A DNA stretch of 64,000 nt from Anthoceros angustus (lineage: Eukaryota > Streptophyta > Anthocerotopsida > Anthocerotales > Anthocerotaceae), in contig MU008154.1 in assembly GCA_010909165.1 (NCBI GenBank), positions 682,001-746,000 of the forward strand, in the 5' to 3' direction. A model generated the notes under the pieces. That model was not told where the DNA came from, did no database searches, and saw only the letters and a program-made list of their open reading frames with translations. Both the position numbers and the translations under genes were made by a program. Position 1 is the stretch's first letter. Each line of letters starts with the position of its first letter. This document shows, piece by piece, positions 30,709 through 42,654 of the stretch.

Positions 30709-31000
30709 CCACTTATTGTTTGATAGATGTTCAATTTTATAGACCACTTATTGTTTGATAGATGTTCAATTTTATAGACCACTTATTGTTTGATAGATGT
30801 TCAATTTTATAGACCACTTATTGTTTAGATGTTCAATTTTTCACCACTTATTGTTTGATAGATGTTCAATTTCACCACTTATTGTTTGATAGATGTTCAA
30901 TTTTATAGACCACTTATTGTTTGATAGATGTTCAATTTTACGAGCACTTATTGTTTGATAGATGTTCAATTTTATACACCACTTATTGTTTGATAGATCG
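30709..31000. repeat. 35-bp minisatellite, Y copy 1
   Basis: About nine units of ccacttattgtttgatagat plus gttcaattttataga. Other arrays: 39918-40222 (about 9), 44012-44372 (about 11), 48519-48822 (about 9) and inverted 50020-50395 (about 11). Units sometimes lose 1-6 bases at the junction. The flanking single-copy text aaccacttcttgttaggctt resembles a diverged unit. Confidence 0.9.
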
Positions 31001-31174
31001 AGGTGGAGCGTGAGGATGAGCAACTTAACAAACCACTTCTTGTTAGGCTTTCCTAAGGTGCAACGTTGCGGTGGGCAACTCAACCAACCACTTAGATGAT
31101 GGCCTTTATAGATGACCTTGAATACTAGATACTATCAGGATATTTGATATTTCCTTTCTAGCATCTTCAAATTG

Positions 31175-31345
31175 TTTTTTCTTGTGATAGGTACTATAAA
31201 TGGATATTTGATATTTCCTTTATGCACGTTCAAGTTGTTTTTCTTGTACATACTATTAATGGATATATGATATTTCCTTTCCTGTTCTAATTGTTTTCTT
31301 GTGGTAGCGATATTATATTTATATTTGGTATTTCTTGTGGTATCT
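31175..31345. repeat. Three 65-80-bp repeats (tggatatttgatatttcctt)
   Basis: Three diverged tandem units, each with attgttttcttgtg(a/g)ta, a tactat core, and atatttgatatttcctt. Also at 40395-40580, 44540-44720 and 48980-49165. Part of one unit, inverted, forms the junction of the inverted copy at 49797. Confidence 0.7.
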
Positions 31346-31431
31346 TTGAATTTCTTTCACTATTTATTGGTCCATCTTAGTAACAAAATGGCATGGTTGT
31401 GCAACTAATTAAGTCTCTCCTTGCCTTCTTA

Positions 31432-31628
31432 AATCACTTTGTTGAGGTTCCCAAGTCTTGACACACATACCTCTCCTTGCTACTTTTTGGGTACAATTAC
31501 GTGGGCTACCCACTCCGTAAGAGGGTAGATCACTTTGGCCTCCAAGTACTGGCCTAGCTAGTTCTTGACCACCATAGAATACTTGGGGTTTATCCTATAC
31601 TTTGATTCTTCAGGGATATTGCCTTCTT
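31432..31628 (-). pseudogene. Gypsy RT fragment inside Y1
   Basis: Matches 22832-23037 of block X with small deletions. Bounded by cttctt-type microhomology on both sides (ttgccttctt at the right). Confidence 0.7.
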
Positions 31629-32481
31629 AATGTACAACATGTCAATTGAGAACTAAACTACACCAAATCTTGTAGGAATAGAAGTTGATGTGGGAAATAG
31701 TTACCACGTGATTAGACAAAGGCATTTGTTTGGTTCCTTGATGAACTTTGTGGCGTGAACTAAGCAATGTCATGCCTAACACTTCAGCCCAAATGTGGTA
31801 ACATGGTCATAGTTTTAACCTTATTAATGTTATGAATTGCGTGCTAAACTTACGTCAACTTAAGGCTGGCCTTGATTGCCACGAACCTTTATGTTGAAGC
31901 TCACGATGGCCTCCCAAAGCGCTTCTTACTAAGGGCTGTCCATGGCATTCAAACCTTCATCAAAAGGAGCCATTCAGATATCTAGTTTGGCACGAAATCT
32001 TTATCAAGGTGCCCAATATTGCAAGGTGCAAGCGGCAATTAGGAGACCCCAATACTTTAGTGTAGATGAGACCATCCAATTTGTACACCTTTGACATAAA
32101 GAACTACTCATCATATTATGATTTCAAGGACTATCAAACTACGTGAGGCGAAAACAAACCTAGACTTGTAGGATAAGAGGTTAGTCGTGAGAGACTTTGC
32201 GTTGTGGAATAGCGGGGTTTGACCTACTTTGGGCTTTTCTTGTGAATACATAAGCATTGGGATTCTCATCTTATCTCCATTTTCAAATTTCATGGCCAAA
32301 GCGGAAAAAAAAATTACTACAATAATATAAATTAAACCACTAGCACAACAAAATTAAGGCATAATAAAGCAAAAAAGAATAAAACATAAAACATAAAACA
32401 AAACAAAACCTCAAACAACAGTACAAAACAATAGAAGAACCTTGTGCATCTTTTGAATCTTTAGACATTTGGCTTGGGCTC

Positions 32482-33207
32482 GATATCGATCCCCGCCACC
32501 TCACGTGGTAACACTTTGCTCAGGCGGCGGTGCTGTGTCATTGAACGAGGTATGGTCTTATGACATTGTTGCACCATGGCTGCAAAGGAGTTCTCAATAG
32601 GCTAGAGGTCGATGTGGTGGTGCTCGAGCCTTCAGTGAAAGGATCTGTAGAGACCGCTGATTATGACTTTTCACTCCATGGATGATCGCCTCCAGTTATG
32701 AAGGCTAGGTCTATGTTACAGACGACTCGGTTATATATCACGATCTTACACCATTGCAATGGAAGATTAAGAAGGAGAAGTTACCTTGAGGAATTTTCGT
32801 CTTTTTAGTCACGCTTTTCTTTCATGGGGATGAATTTGTGGTGTTTAGCCCTGTTCATGCATTTCATTAACATTATTGATTGATTGAAGATTATTTGTCT
32901 TGTTTGAATTTTACCTTTGCATTCGTCTGACCATTTTACAATAATCTATGGTTGCCATATTTCAATCCTATAGATCAGTCCTTAGTGGACTTGAATAAAT
33001 TTCTTCTTCTTCCTCTTCATCTTCTTCATTTGTTCTTCTTCTTGTTCTTCTTTTCATCTTCTTCTCGCATCTTCTTCTTCTTCCATTATTAATTGTATTT
33101 AGAAAACTATGAAACTTCTTCACCTCTAGGTATTGTATGTATACATGTTTAGTATAGTGATTATTTTCACTAGCATAGTAAATAAAAATTATTTATTTAA
33201 TTATTTA
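32482..33207. repeat. Block Y, partial copy 2
   Basis: Starts again at the atatcgatcccc point of Y, with many small deletions, passes a short TTC tract and ends at attatttatg, where block X' begins at (t)atgaaagcacacacc. Confidence 0.7.
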
Positions 33208-33832
33208 TGAAAGCACACACCGCTTCATGAATTGCAAGAAATGTCAAATATGGTATTCACCACTTGTTGAAAAGTAGTTACGCCAAAGGCTTTGAGTAAG
33301 CATAAGTGCCCCAACTCGTGAATGTGGTCTTGTCCTAATCCTCCTTCCTTAGCGAAATTTGATTGTAGCCCGAGTAACCATCGAAAGCTATACATCTCAT
33401 GTCCAACACACTTTCCATGAAAGGCAAGGGGTGGTGGTCCTTCTTCGTCACTTTGTTGAGGTTCCTGAAGTCTTGACACAGCCATACCTCTCCTTGCTAC
33501 TTTTTGGGTACAATTACGATCGGGGCTACCCACTCACTGGTAAGCAGAGGGTAGATCACTTTGGCCTCCAAGTACTGGCCTAGCTAGTTCTTGACCACCA
33601 TAGAATACTTGGGTTTATCCTATACTTCTTGATTCTTACTGGGATATTGCCTTCTTTCAAATCGATTCGATGTATCCCCAATTCTTCCAGGATTCCTGTC
33701 ATGTCAGTAATCTTGAAGGCAAACACATCGACATATTCAAATAGGGACTTAGTAATTAAAGGATGATTCGATAAATAGGTAAATAGGTAAGTAATAGATA
33801 GGTAACTTGGGGGGCGGGGAGGGGGTAAGGTT

Positions 33833-34219
33833 TTGAGATTAAGTCCAATAGAAATCTCGGGGGGTATGGGGGTGAGCTCTTCGGGTAGTGATCGAGCTTA
33901 CCGCGGACCCTCAGTTGAGGTGGTAGAAATAAAACCCAAGTTGGTGTACGCCTATCTACAATTAGAAGCTGTCGTAAAGGAGGATTCGGGAGATGAGGCG
34001 AATAGGGAAGGGGTAGCCTTCTGGAAAGGGAAAGCCTATGATCGGGATTTTCCCGATGAAGGATCAGGGAATAGTGTAAGTAGCAGTGTGGAGGGAACTT
34101 ACGTAGATCCAGATGCTATAGAGGATTTAGAGCTGGAACCCTGCAAGGTAGTCAAGATTGCTAGGTACTTAGGAGCAATAGAGAAGGAGGAATTCCATAA
34201 ACTGCTTCTATTTATCTAG
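33833..34219 (+). CDS. 128-aa ORF in block X', gypsy polyprotein-like
   Basis: The ORF is open in this copy and broken in the first (23213-23580). It reads VVEIKPKLVYAYLQLEAVVK, then an acidic Ser-rich middle, then ELEPCKVVKIARYLGAIEKE and EFHKLLLFI. The last part resembles the segment before gypsy RT (a K-I-G-x-x-L strand, then a helix leading to DVFAW), but the diagnostic DVFA is absent. It lies next to a minus-strand RT fragment, so two gypsy pieces are head to head. Likely a polyprotein remnant. Confidence 0.35.
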   Translation: MRLSPIEISGGMGVSSSGSDRAYRGPSVEVVEIKPKLVYAYLQLEAVVKEDSGDEANREGVAFWKGKAYDRDFPDEGSGNSVSSSVEGTYVDPDAIEDLELEPCKVVKIARYLGAIEKEEFHKLLLFI

Positions 34220-35489
34220 CTCATTGGAGTCGGGCGTATATAGCTGATTTATCTATTTTCTCGAGGATTTTTCCCTTTCTTTGGTTGTACCCCGTGGGGT
34301 AGGCTGATACCTACAATGGTAGGTAGGATGCCTACGGTGGTAGGCTAGCGATCTATCATGGTAGGTCCTCGAGCAACTCATAATTATTGCTTGGTCGCGA
34401 GGAATTCATTATTGCTTGGATGGGAGAGCTAGAAATGGTTGTGTGGAGTGTTGTTGTCGTAGCCAGCGGCATGGATGGCTAGCATTCGCTTCTACTACTC
34501 GTAAATAAAGAGTACCATCTCGTCTAAGGTGGCTCATGAGTTGTCAAGGGCGGCTGCTTGGACCTAACACTTCAGCCCAAATGTGGTTTTGTTATGACAC
34601 CACAAAAGCCACGGACGGTATTTCCTAACACGAAACATCGACAAGGACTTACAACATTAACTCTGGGACCCGGGAAAAAGCAGATTTCGGTTCACTCATC
34701 CCGAGTTCAATCCATCGTCATCACTTGGTCCGACTTCTCCTCCATTGTCATCACTATCTTGATGACACTTCACTCGCAGTTGTATGAAGCCAACTCATGA
34801 GCTTATCCCTTATCGCTTTTTGTCCACCATACAGATGTTTTCGTTCAACACAAACCCATGTCTAGGATGGTTTCATTCACAAATACCTCACTGTATGTTT
34901 TTAGGTAATGGATCTTATTCCCTTTTTCCTCGGCATTGGACGGATGGGTTACCACTCTGGCGGACTATGTGTTCTGCACATATCTCCTTCATACGCATCT
35001 ATGTGCTCGGTCCGATACTAGTGGATAAGAAAGTGAGGTCGTGGTGCGTTTAGCTTCACGTCAATGACCTCCCAATCCGAATGGCTATTATGCATGTCCG
35101 TATTGCGCAGCCTTTGAAACATCCCTCTCGGTTCCGTTATGTCCCCATTCATCCGTGCCATTTCCGGTTGCCTTCCGCATTTTGATATGCCCCAATACAT
35201 ATCACGTGGGAGGTCCCTCAATAATGCCTCATCTAGCAAAGCTTCATCCGCACTTGAAGTGGTCATGATCCACTTACGTGAAAACCACTTCCAAGGGCTA
35301 GCACTAGCCCAATGTTATTCTCCACAATGATAGCAATCTCCTTCCGGTCCAAGGCTTCCCACCACTTATACTCTTGATCCTATGGATGCAATCTTTTAAC
35401 CCTTCACCATACACCTTCCATCGGTGATAGGATACTGCCGTTCCTTCTTGTCCCCCCTAGCTTCACCCCGTATGCACCGTAGGATGGTG

Positions 35490-35845
35490 CTAAGGGCGAT
35501 CGGGCGCCCTCCCCCATCTGCTCATGGGCGGCCGTGGCGCCCTCCCTAACACCGCCCATGGGCGGCCCGGGCCTCCCAACACACCTACCCATGGCGCGGC
35601 CGGCCGCCTAACACGCCACCGCCCATGGCGCCGGGGCGCCTCCCCTAACACCACCCATGGGCGGCCGGCGGCGTCCTCCCCTAACACACCACCCATGGGC
35701 GCCGCGCCTCCCCTAGCACTGCCCATGGGCGTGCGCAACATGCCGTCCTTGGGCGGCCGGCCAGCGCCCCCCAACACGCCATGCCTTGGGCGGCCGGCCT
35801 CCCTAACACCTGCCTACCCATGGGCGCCGGCCCCTCCTCATGTCT
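35490..35845. repeat. GC-rich cccatggg minisatellite in X'
   Basis: Second copy of 25660-26010 with units that are cleaner palindromes (for example ccgcccatgggcggc). Confidence 0.75.
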
Positions 35846-35877
35846 TCCAAAATAAATATTTAGCGCCTCAAGAGTAA

Positions 35878-35958
35878 TTCAACCATGGACTGTTGGTCTA
35901 GTGTTTGGGAAATAAGTGTAGGAATAGGTTTCGTGTTCAAACCTCGTGCCTCCTCAAA
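35878..35958 (+). repeat. SINE-like head in X'
   Basis: Copy of 26045-26130, with A-box-like tggtctagtgtttggg and B-box-like gtgttcaaacctcgtgcc about 33 bp apart. Confidence 0.35.
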
Positions 35959-37799
35959 GTTCAATTTTGTTGATTTTAAGGATGCTTGCATGGGCGCATG
36001 GGCAACTAACTTTGTTCATTTTAAGGACGTTGGCATTGCCTTAAAGCCCAAGTGGTTGCATTGAGTGCGGAAGGTTGAAGACCACGGTGGCGACCTTTTG
36101 GATGAGGGTCGTGGACCCCTAGATCTTGTGTGGCGATCGACACCGTCGGGGGGCCCAAGAATGATACTATTGAAGGCGAGCAAGCAATGGAGGAGAGCGA
36201 CAACGAGGCGGAGGATATGGACCGCCTCCGAATATGGCGGTGGTACTTGACTCGGTTTGGCGCAAGGCATGGATGAGTCGCCGGGCCGCACTCTTGAATG
36301 GCTATTGTCGATCTTGATGACCACTTCCTCCTTAGCGATTGTTGTTGCAATGTTCTCACGACCACTTAAATGAGACTCCGCTTAAGATTGTTTTCATTGT
36401 GTTCCACCACTTGAAAGTAAAAGTTTTCGGTTGTAATAAAACATATGAAAATGGCAGCCCTCTATGCATTCTACTAAAGCATAAGCGGGCCCACCCTCAT
36501 GCTCCGGTTCTCGGTGTAGACTTGAAGTGCATCTTTTATCAAAGATATGACCTCGGAAAGGTGTGTGCATTATCAAAGTAGGGCACATATCTTTGTTCTA
36601 GGTAAGGTGTTCTTAAGTGACAAGGGGTCTTTGTCTCTCGGCGAGGGGGTCGATATCCCCCCTTCAAAATTCGTGTTGTTGCTTCCACATCACAATCATA
36701 GTTACTGCGCGAGGGTGTCATTCATATGATGTGTCATTCATATGATATTTTGTTTCTTGAAGAAGAAGAAGAAGACTAGAAAGGTACAGAAAGAAGGCAA
36801 CTATACACCTAGTTTCTATGCAACTTTTATAATTTAACTCATTCTTGAGTGTCTCTTTGTCCTAGTTTCTTCCGCACGATGTTGGTAGGATTCTACAACG
36901 TTTCTTGCATATTTCCACTCTGCCAGTAAAGGTATAGCTTTACAACCATCTTGCAGGCAACTTCCCAGTTTTTCTGAGAACCCGAACATCGCTCCTGAAT
37001 ATTATTCTAGGCATCAAGACTTTGTTTTCGTTTCACATTGATCCGGTACACTGTTCACCATGAGGTTTCACAAAGCAGCCTATAAGAGGAAGCGATTGAG
37101 CATAGAATGCAATAGACACTGCTAGAATATTCGGCCTTGAACTAGATTATGGTCACATATTTAAATTTCTATTGTGCATTTCATTCAGAAGTAGCCTTGC
37201 AGGCCTCTCGTTACAACAAGTGGGCCCGTAAGGCTTTTCATAGTAGCGGGCCCCGTAGGACTTTTTACAACAAGTGGCCCCGTAGGGCCTTTTACAATAG
37301 GCGGACCCATAGGGCTTTGGCTTGGGCCCAGCTCCAAGTGCACACCATACCACTTTCGTTCTCGCATTGCAGGCGAATCAAGAAGAGCATCAGGTCAAGG
37401 ACGATATTATTGTGCCAAATGTCTAAGAAACAAAGTCTTAGGATTCCGGGCGAGTATAGTCTTAGGATTGGTAGTACAGTGAAAGGTTGATGCAAAACAA
37501 GTTTGCACACCAAAATCACAAGCCCTAAACACTCTAAATGTTTGTACACGCGGATTGTGAGAATGACCTTCTTTAGGAAGGCTCAAAATTGGATAAAAAT
37601 TGAAAATCAAATGCGTTTGTGCACACGTAAACAAGACCTAAACTATTCAAAATGGTCTTTTTAGTGCGGATTTTTAGCATGCAATTTGGGGTTTATGGCA
37701 AGTGCAAAAGGTTTCGGAGAAACCCTTTCTACCCGACGCTATTCTGGTAGAAACCCATGGGAGTTAATGATATCGATCCCCTTGCTCCTTCTTGTCACT

Positions 37800-37965
37800 G
37801 GTAACACAATATCAGCGGACGATTCGCCGTGCATTGAACTTGAGAATTTATGGTCTTGGTAATGACATTGTTGCACCACTTGTGGCTGCAAAGGAGTTTC
37901 TCAATAGGCTAGAGGTCGATGTGGTCGCTGCTCGAGCCGCTTGGAAAGGATGGTAGAGACCGCAT
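37800..37965 (+). other. Short ORF segment RIYGLGNDIVAPLVAAKEFLNR
   Basis: In each Y copy (28335-28485, 37800-37965, 41990-42145 and 46140-46280, inverted at about 52215-52330) one plus frame reads ALNLRIYGLGNDIVAPLVAA and KEFLNRLEVDVV. It has the L-x-x-x-G-x-x-I pattern and length of the central part of Alba-family nucleic-acid-binding proteins, but the match is too short to claim. Flanking codons are poorly conserved between copies. Confidence 0.2.
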
Positions 37966-38387
37966 ATTGATTATGACTTTTCACTCCATGGATGATCGCC
38001 TCCAGTTATGAAGGCTAGGTCTATGTTACAGACTAGGTTATATATCAATCGATCTTACACCATTGCAATGGAAGATTAAGAAGGAGAAGTTACCGCCGAG
38101 CTGCTGCAAGTCAACGGCTTTCTTTCATGGGGATGAATTTGTGGTGTTTAGCCCTCGCTCATGCATTTCATTAACATTATTGATTGATTGAAGATTATTT
38201 GTCTTGTTTGAATTTTACCTTTGCATTCGTCTAGACCATTTTACCGCAATCTATGTAGTTGCCATATTTCAATCCTATGAAAGATCCGTCCTTAGTGGAC
38301 TTGAATAAATTTCTTCTTCTTCTTCTTCATCTTCTTCTTCTTGTTCTTCTTGTTCTTCTTCTCTTCTTCTTCTTCCTCTTCTTCTTG

Positions 38388-38432
<45 letters not shown>

Positions 38433-38675
38433 ATCTTCTTCTTCTCTTCTTCTTCTTCCTCTTCTTCTTCTTACAGTTATTAATTGTATTTAGAAAACTA
38501 TGAAACTTCTTCACCTCTAGGTATTGTATGTATACATGTTTAGTATAGTGATTATTTTTCACTAGCATAGTAAATAAAAATTATTTATTTAATTATTTAT
38601 GTATGCTATTCTTTGCAACAACAAAGAAACATACAACCATATTACATACATATCAGGCCCTTCTTGTTTCCACCT

Positions 38676-39420
38676 TTAAATTTGCATACTAAATTGTGCT
38701 AACATGAAGTCTTGCGATATGCAATCTCGCATCACTTGACCATGGTACACATCTAGCTCCGCATCCAAGACCTCTGCACTTTTGACTATGGCGGGTGGTT
38801 GGCTACCTCCTCTTCCTATAACATGTGCCGCCACACTCCCATTTGGGGGTCGTTGGTTTGCCGCTTGTATTATCATTCGCATATCAATTGCCTCAATGGT
38901 CATTGGTTTGCCATCAAGATCCAAGTGGTTGTTTGGCTTAGTGGTTCGGAGCTTTTGAGAGAACCACAATAAGTAGGGTTGCAACAAAGTCGTGGCTCAA
39001 GTATCACAAAGTTAGAGACTTCAACTTAAACCGTGAGACAAGATCAAACAACAAAATCCAAATGTAAAATTGAAGTTCAAAACCGCCCAATCATATATCG
39101 ACAAGCTAGGCACAAGTAACACTAAATATGCACAAGTTCCACTAAGTACTTAAGCATCTAACTGCACACCAAAGTGTGTAGTTACAAACCTTGGAGGTTA
39201 AGTAGGGTGCGATTCGTCTTGCTGCTTATCTAAGTCGTGTGTCAACACCTCCGAGCCCCGCCTCGAGAACCTCTCCTCTGCCAGATTCGTCCGCATTGGA
39301 TGACGAGCACCGCCACGCCTTGCTTTCTTTTATTGAGCTTGATCAAGTCATCAAGACTCAATTTGCCTTCCTTAGCGCAACGGTTCCATACATATGGTGA
39401 CCGCCACCGTGGTCCTTTGC
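38676..39420 (-). pseudogene. ALY/REF-like gene fragment, Y copy 3
   Basis: The ORF 38676-38987 carries LDLDGKPMTIEAIDMRM and KSAEVLDAELDVYHGQVMR. The N-terminal piece (SLDDLIKLNK) is near 39330-39360. See the fuller description at 42857. Confidence 0.5.
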
Positions 39421-41600
39421 CTTAAGCTTGATCAAGTCATGCTTATTCTTTTATTGAGCTTGATCAAGTCATCAAGACTCAATTTGCCTTCCTTAGCAGC
39501 AGCGGTTTCATGTGGTGACCGCCACCGTGGTCCTTTGCCTTAAGCTTGATCAAGTCATGCTTATTCTTTTATTGAGCTTGATCAAGTCATCAAGACTCAA
39601 TTGTTAGCCATGCATGTGGTGACCGCCACCGTGGTCCTTTGCCTTAAGCTTGATCAAGTCATCCACATTCTTTTATTGAGCTTGATCAAGTCATCAAGAC
39701 TTAGATGACCACAACGTTGTCTTAGGTCCTCGAGCAACTCATAATTATTGCTTGGTCGCGAGGAATTCATTATTGCTTGGATGTTTGTGCTCTATAATGT
39801 ATTTAAAATTGGTCAATATGGATTATTTTTGTGAAAATATATTCAACCGTGGTGGTTGCTCTCAATATCCTAGGCAAATCAATTGTTAACCGTTGCAAGG
39901 ATGAGCAATTTTACCGACCACTTATTGTTTGATAGATGTTCAATTTTATAGACCACTTATTGTTTGATAGATGTTCAATTTTATAGACCACTTATTGTTT
40001 GATAGATGTTCAATTTTATAGACCACTTATTGTTTGATAGATGTTCAATTTTATAGACCACTTATTGTTTGATAGATGTTCAATTTTATAGACCACTTAT
40101 TGTTTGATAGATGTTCAATTTTATAGACCACTTATTGTTTGATAGATGTTCAATTTTACCGAGCACTTATTGTTTGATAGATGTTCAATTTTATACACCA
40201 CTTATTGTTTGATAGATGTTCCTGAGGTGGAACGTAGCGAGGATGAGCAACTTAACAAACCACTTCTTGTTAGGCTTTCCTAAGGTGCAACGTTGCGAAG
40301 GTGGGCAACTCAACCAACCACTTAGATGATGGCTCCTTTATAGATGACCTTGAATACTAGATACTATACAGGGATATTTGATATTTCCTTTCTAGCATCT
40401 TCAAATTGTTTTTTCTTGTGATAGGTACTATAAATGGATATTTGATATTTCCTTTATGGCACGTTCAAGTTGTTTTTCTTGTAATACATACTATTAATGG
40501 ATATATGATATTTCCTTTCCAAAGATGTTCTAATTGTTTTTCTTGTGGTAGCGATATTATATTTATATTTGGTATTTTCTTTTGTGGTATCTTTGAATTT
40601 CTTTCACGCTCGTATTGGTCCATCTTAGTAACAAAATGGCATGGTTGTGCAACTTAATAATTAAGTCTCCTCACTTGCCTTCTTAATGTACAACATGTCA
40701 ATTGGAGAACTAAACTACACCAAATGTAGGAATAGAAGTTGATGTGGAATAGTTACCACACGTGATTAGACAAAGGCATTTGTTTCGTTCCTTGATGAAC
40801 TTTGTGACGTGAACTAAGCAATGTCATGCCTAACACTTCAGCCCAAATGTGGTAACATGGTCATAGTTTTAACCTTATTAATGTTATGAATTGCGCTAAA
40901 CTTACGTCAACTTAAGGCTGGCCTTGATTGCCACGAACCTTTATGTTGAAGCTCACGATGGCCTCCCAAAGCTTCTTACTAAGGGCTGTCCATGGCATTC
41001 AAACCTTCATCAAAAGGAGCCATTCAGATATCTAGTTTGTGACCGAAATCTTTATCAAGGTGCCCAATATTGCAAGGCAAGCGGCAATTAGGAGACCCCA
41101 ATACTTTAGTGTAGATGAGACCATCCAATTTGTACACTTTACATAAAGAACTACTCATCATATTATGATTTCAAGGATGATTTCAAGGACTATCAAACAA
41201 AACAAAACAAAACCTAGACTTGTAGGATAAGAGGTTAGTCGAGAGACTTTGCGTTGTGGAATAGCAGGTTTGACCTACTTTGGGCTTTTCTTGTGAATAC
41301 ATAAGCATTGGGATTCTCATCTTATCTCCATTTTCAAATTTCATGGCCAAACGGAAAAAACATTACTACAATAATATAAATTAAACCACTAGCACAACAA
41401 AATTAAGGCATAATAAAGCAAAAAAGAATAAAACATAAAACATAAAACAAAACAAAACCTCAAACAACGGCAAAACAATAGAGAGAACCTTGTGCATCTT
41501 TTGAATCTTTAGACATTTGGCTTGGGCTCCAAGTGCACACCATACCACTTATTGTTTTTCTTGTGAATCAAGAAGAGCATCGGTCAAGGAAGATATTATT

Positions 41601-42623
41601 GTGCCAAATGTCTAAGAAACAAAGTCTTGTAGGATTCCAAAAAAGAGTATAGTCTTAGGATTGGTGATGCAGTGAAAGGTTGATAAAACAAGTTTGCACA
41701 CCAAAATCACAGCAAGCCCTAAACACTCTAAATGTTTGTACGTCGGATTGTGAGAATGACCTTCTTTAGGAAGGCTCAAAATTGGATAAAAATTGAAAAT
41801 CATGCGTTGTGCACACGTAAACAAGACCTAAACTATTCAAAATGGTCTTTTTAGTGCGGATTTTTAGCATGCAATTTGGGGTTTGCGCCTCCGTGTGCAA
41901 AATTCGAGAAACCCCTACCCACGACGTAGAAACCCATGGAGTTAATGATATCGATCCCCGCTCCTTCTTGTCCCGGTGGTAACACAATATCGGCGAAGGT
42001 TCGCCGTGCATTGAACTTGAGAATTTATGGTCTTGGTAATGACATTGTTGCACCACTTGTGGCTGCAAAGGAGTTTCTCAATAGGCTAGAGGTCGATGTG
42101 GTTTGCCATCAAGATCCAAGTGGTTGTTTGGCTTGGAAAGGATCTTTGGTAGAGACCGCATATTGATTATGACTTTTCACTCCATGGATGATCGCCTCCA
42201 GTTATGAAGGCTAGGTCTATGTTACGACCTTTTATATATCAATACCGATCTTACACCATTGCAATGGAAGATTAAGAAGGTTACACCTTTTCATCGTCTG
42301 CAAGTCAACGGCTTTTCTTTCATGGGGATGAATTTGTGGTGTTTAGCCCTCGTTCATGCATTTCATTAACATTATTGATTGATTGAAGATTATTTGTCTT
42401 GTTTGAATTTTACCTTTGCATTCGTCTAGACCATTTTACCGCAATCTATGTAGTTGCCATATTTCAATCCTATGAAAGATCCGTCCTTAGTGGACTTGAA
42501 TAAATTTCTTCTTCTCTTCATCTTCTTCTTCTTGTTGTTCTTGTTGTTGTTGTTCTTCTTCTTCTTCCTCTTCATCTTCTTGTTCTTCTTCTTCCTTCTT
42601 CTTCTTCTTCTTCTTCTTCTTCA

Positions 42624-42654
<31 letters not shown>

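Larger units (their letters stand above)
27579..32475. repeat. Block Y, copy 1 (interrupted by X and copia 2 pieces)
   Basis: Defined by the anchor gtgccaaatgtctaagaaac. Compared with the cleaner copies at 37412 and 41601 it contains two copia 2-derived inserts (about 28040-28275 and 29104-29520) and one gypsy RT-derived insert (about 31432-31628). It includes the ALY/REF-like fragments, the TTC tract, and the 120-bp, 35-bp and 75-bp tandem repeats. Confidence 0.75.
33208..37740. repeat. Block X', second copy of X
   Basis: Repeat of 22546-27930. Two segments are missing, each replaced by Y-derived filler: about 450 bp replaced by 34368-34425 (gagcaactcataattattgc ...), and about 410 bp replaced by 34570-34585 (ttcagccca...). 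Both fillers share 8-9 bp with X at each edge. Confidence 0.8.
37412..41600. repeat. Block Y, copy 3
   Basis: A 4,189-bp unit from anchor to anchor (gtgccaaatg). Order: fragment reading RALNLRIYGLGNDIV (plus), TTC tract, ALY/REF-like C-terminal and N-terminal pieces (minus), 120-bp repeats, 35-bp minisatellite, 75-bp repeats, an AT-rich tail. Nearest to a consensus together with the next copy. Confidence 0.85.

Noticed and set aside
30709-31000. Possible CRISPR array (regular 35-bp repeats)
   Set aside because: Units are contiguous with no unique spacers, and the setting is a eukaryotic transposon-rich region. It is a minisatellite.
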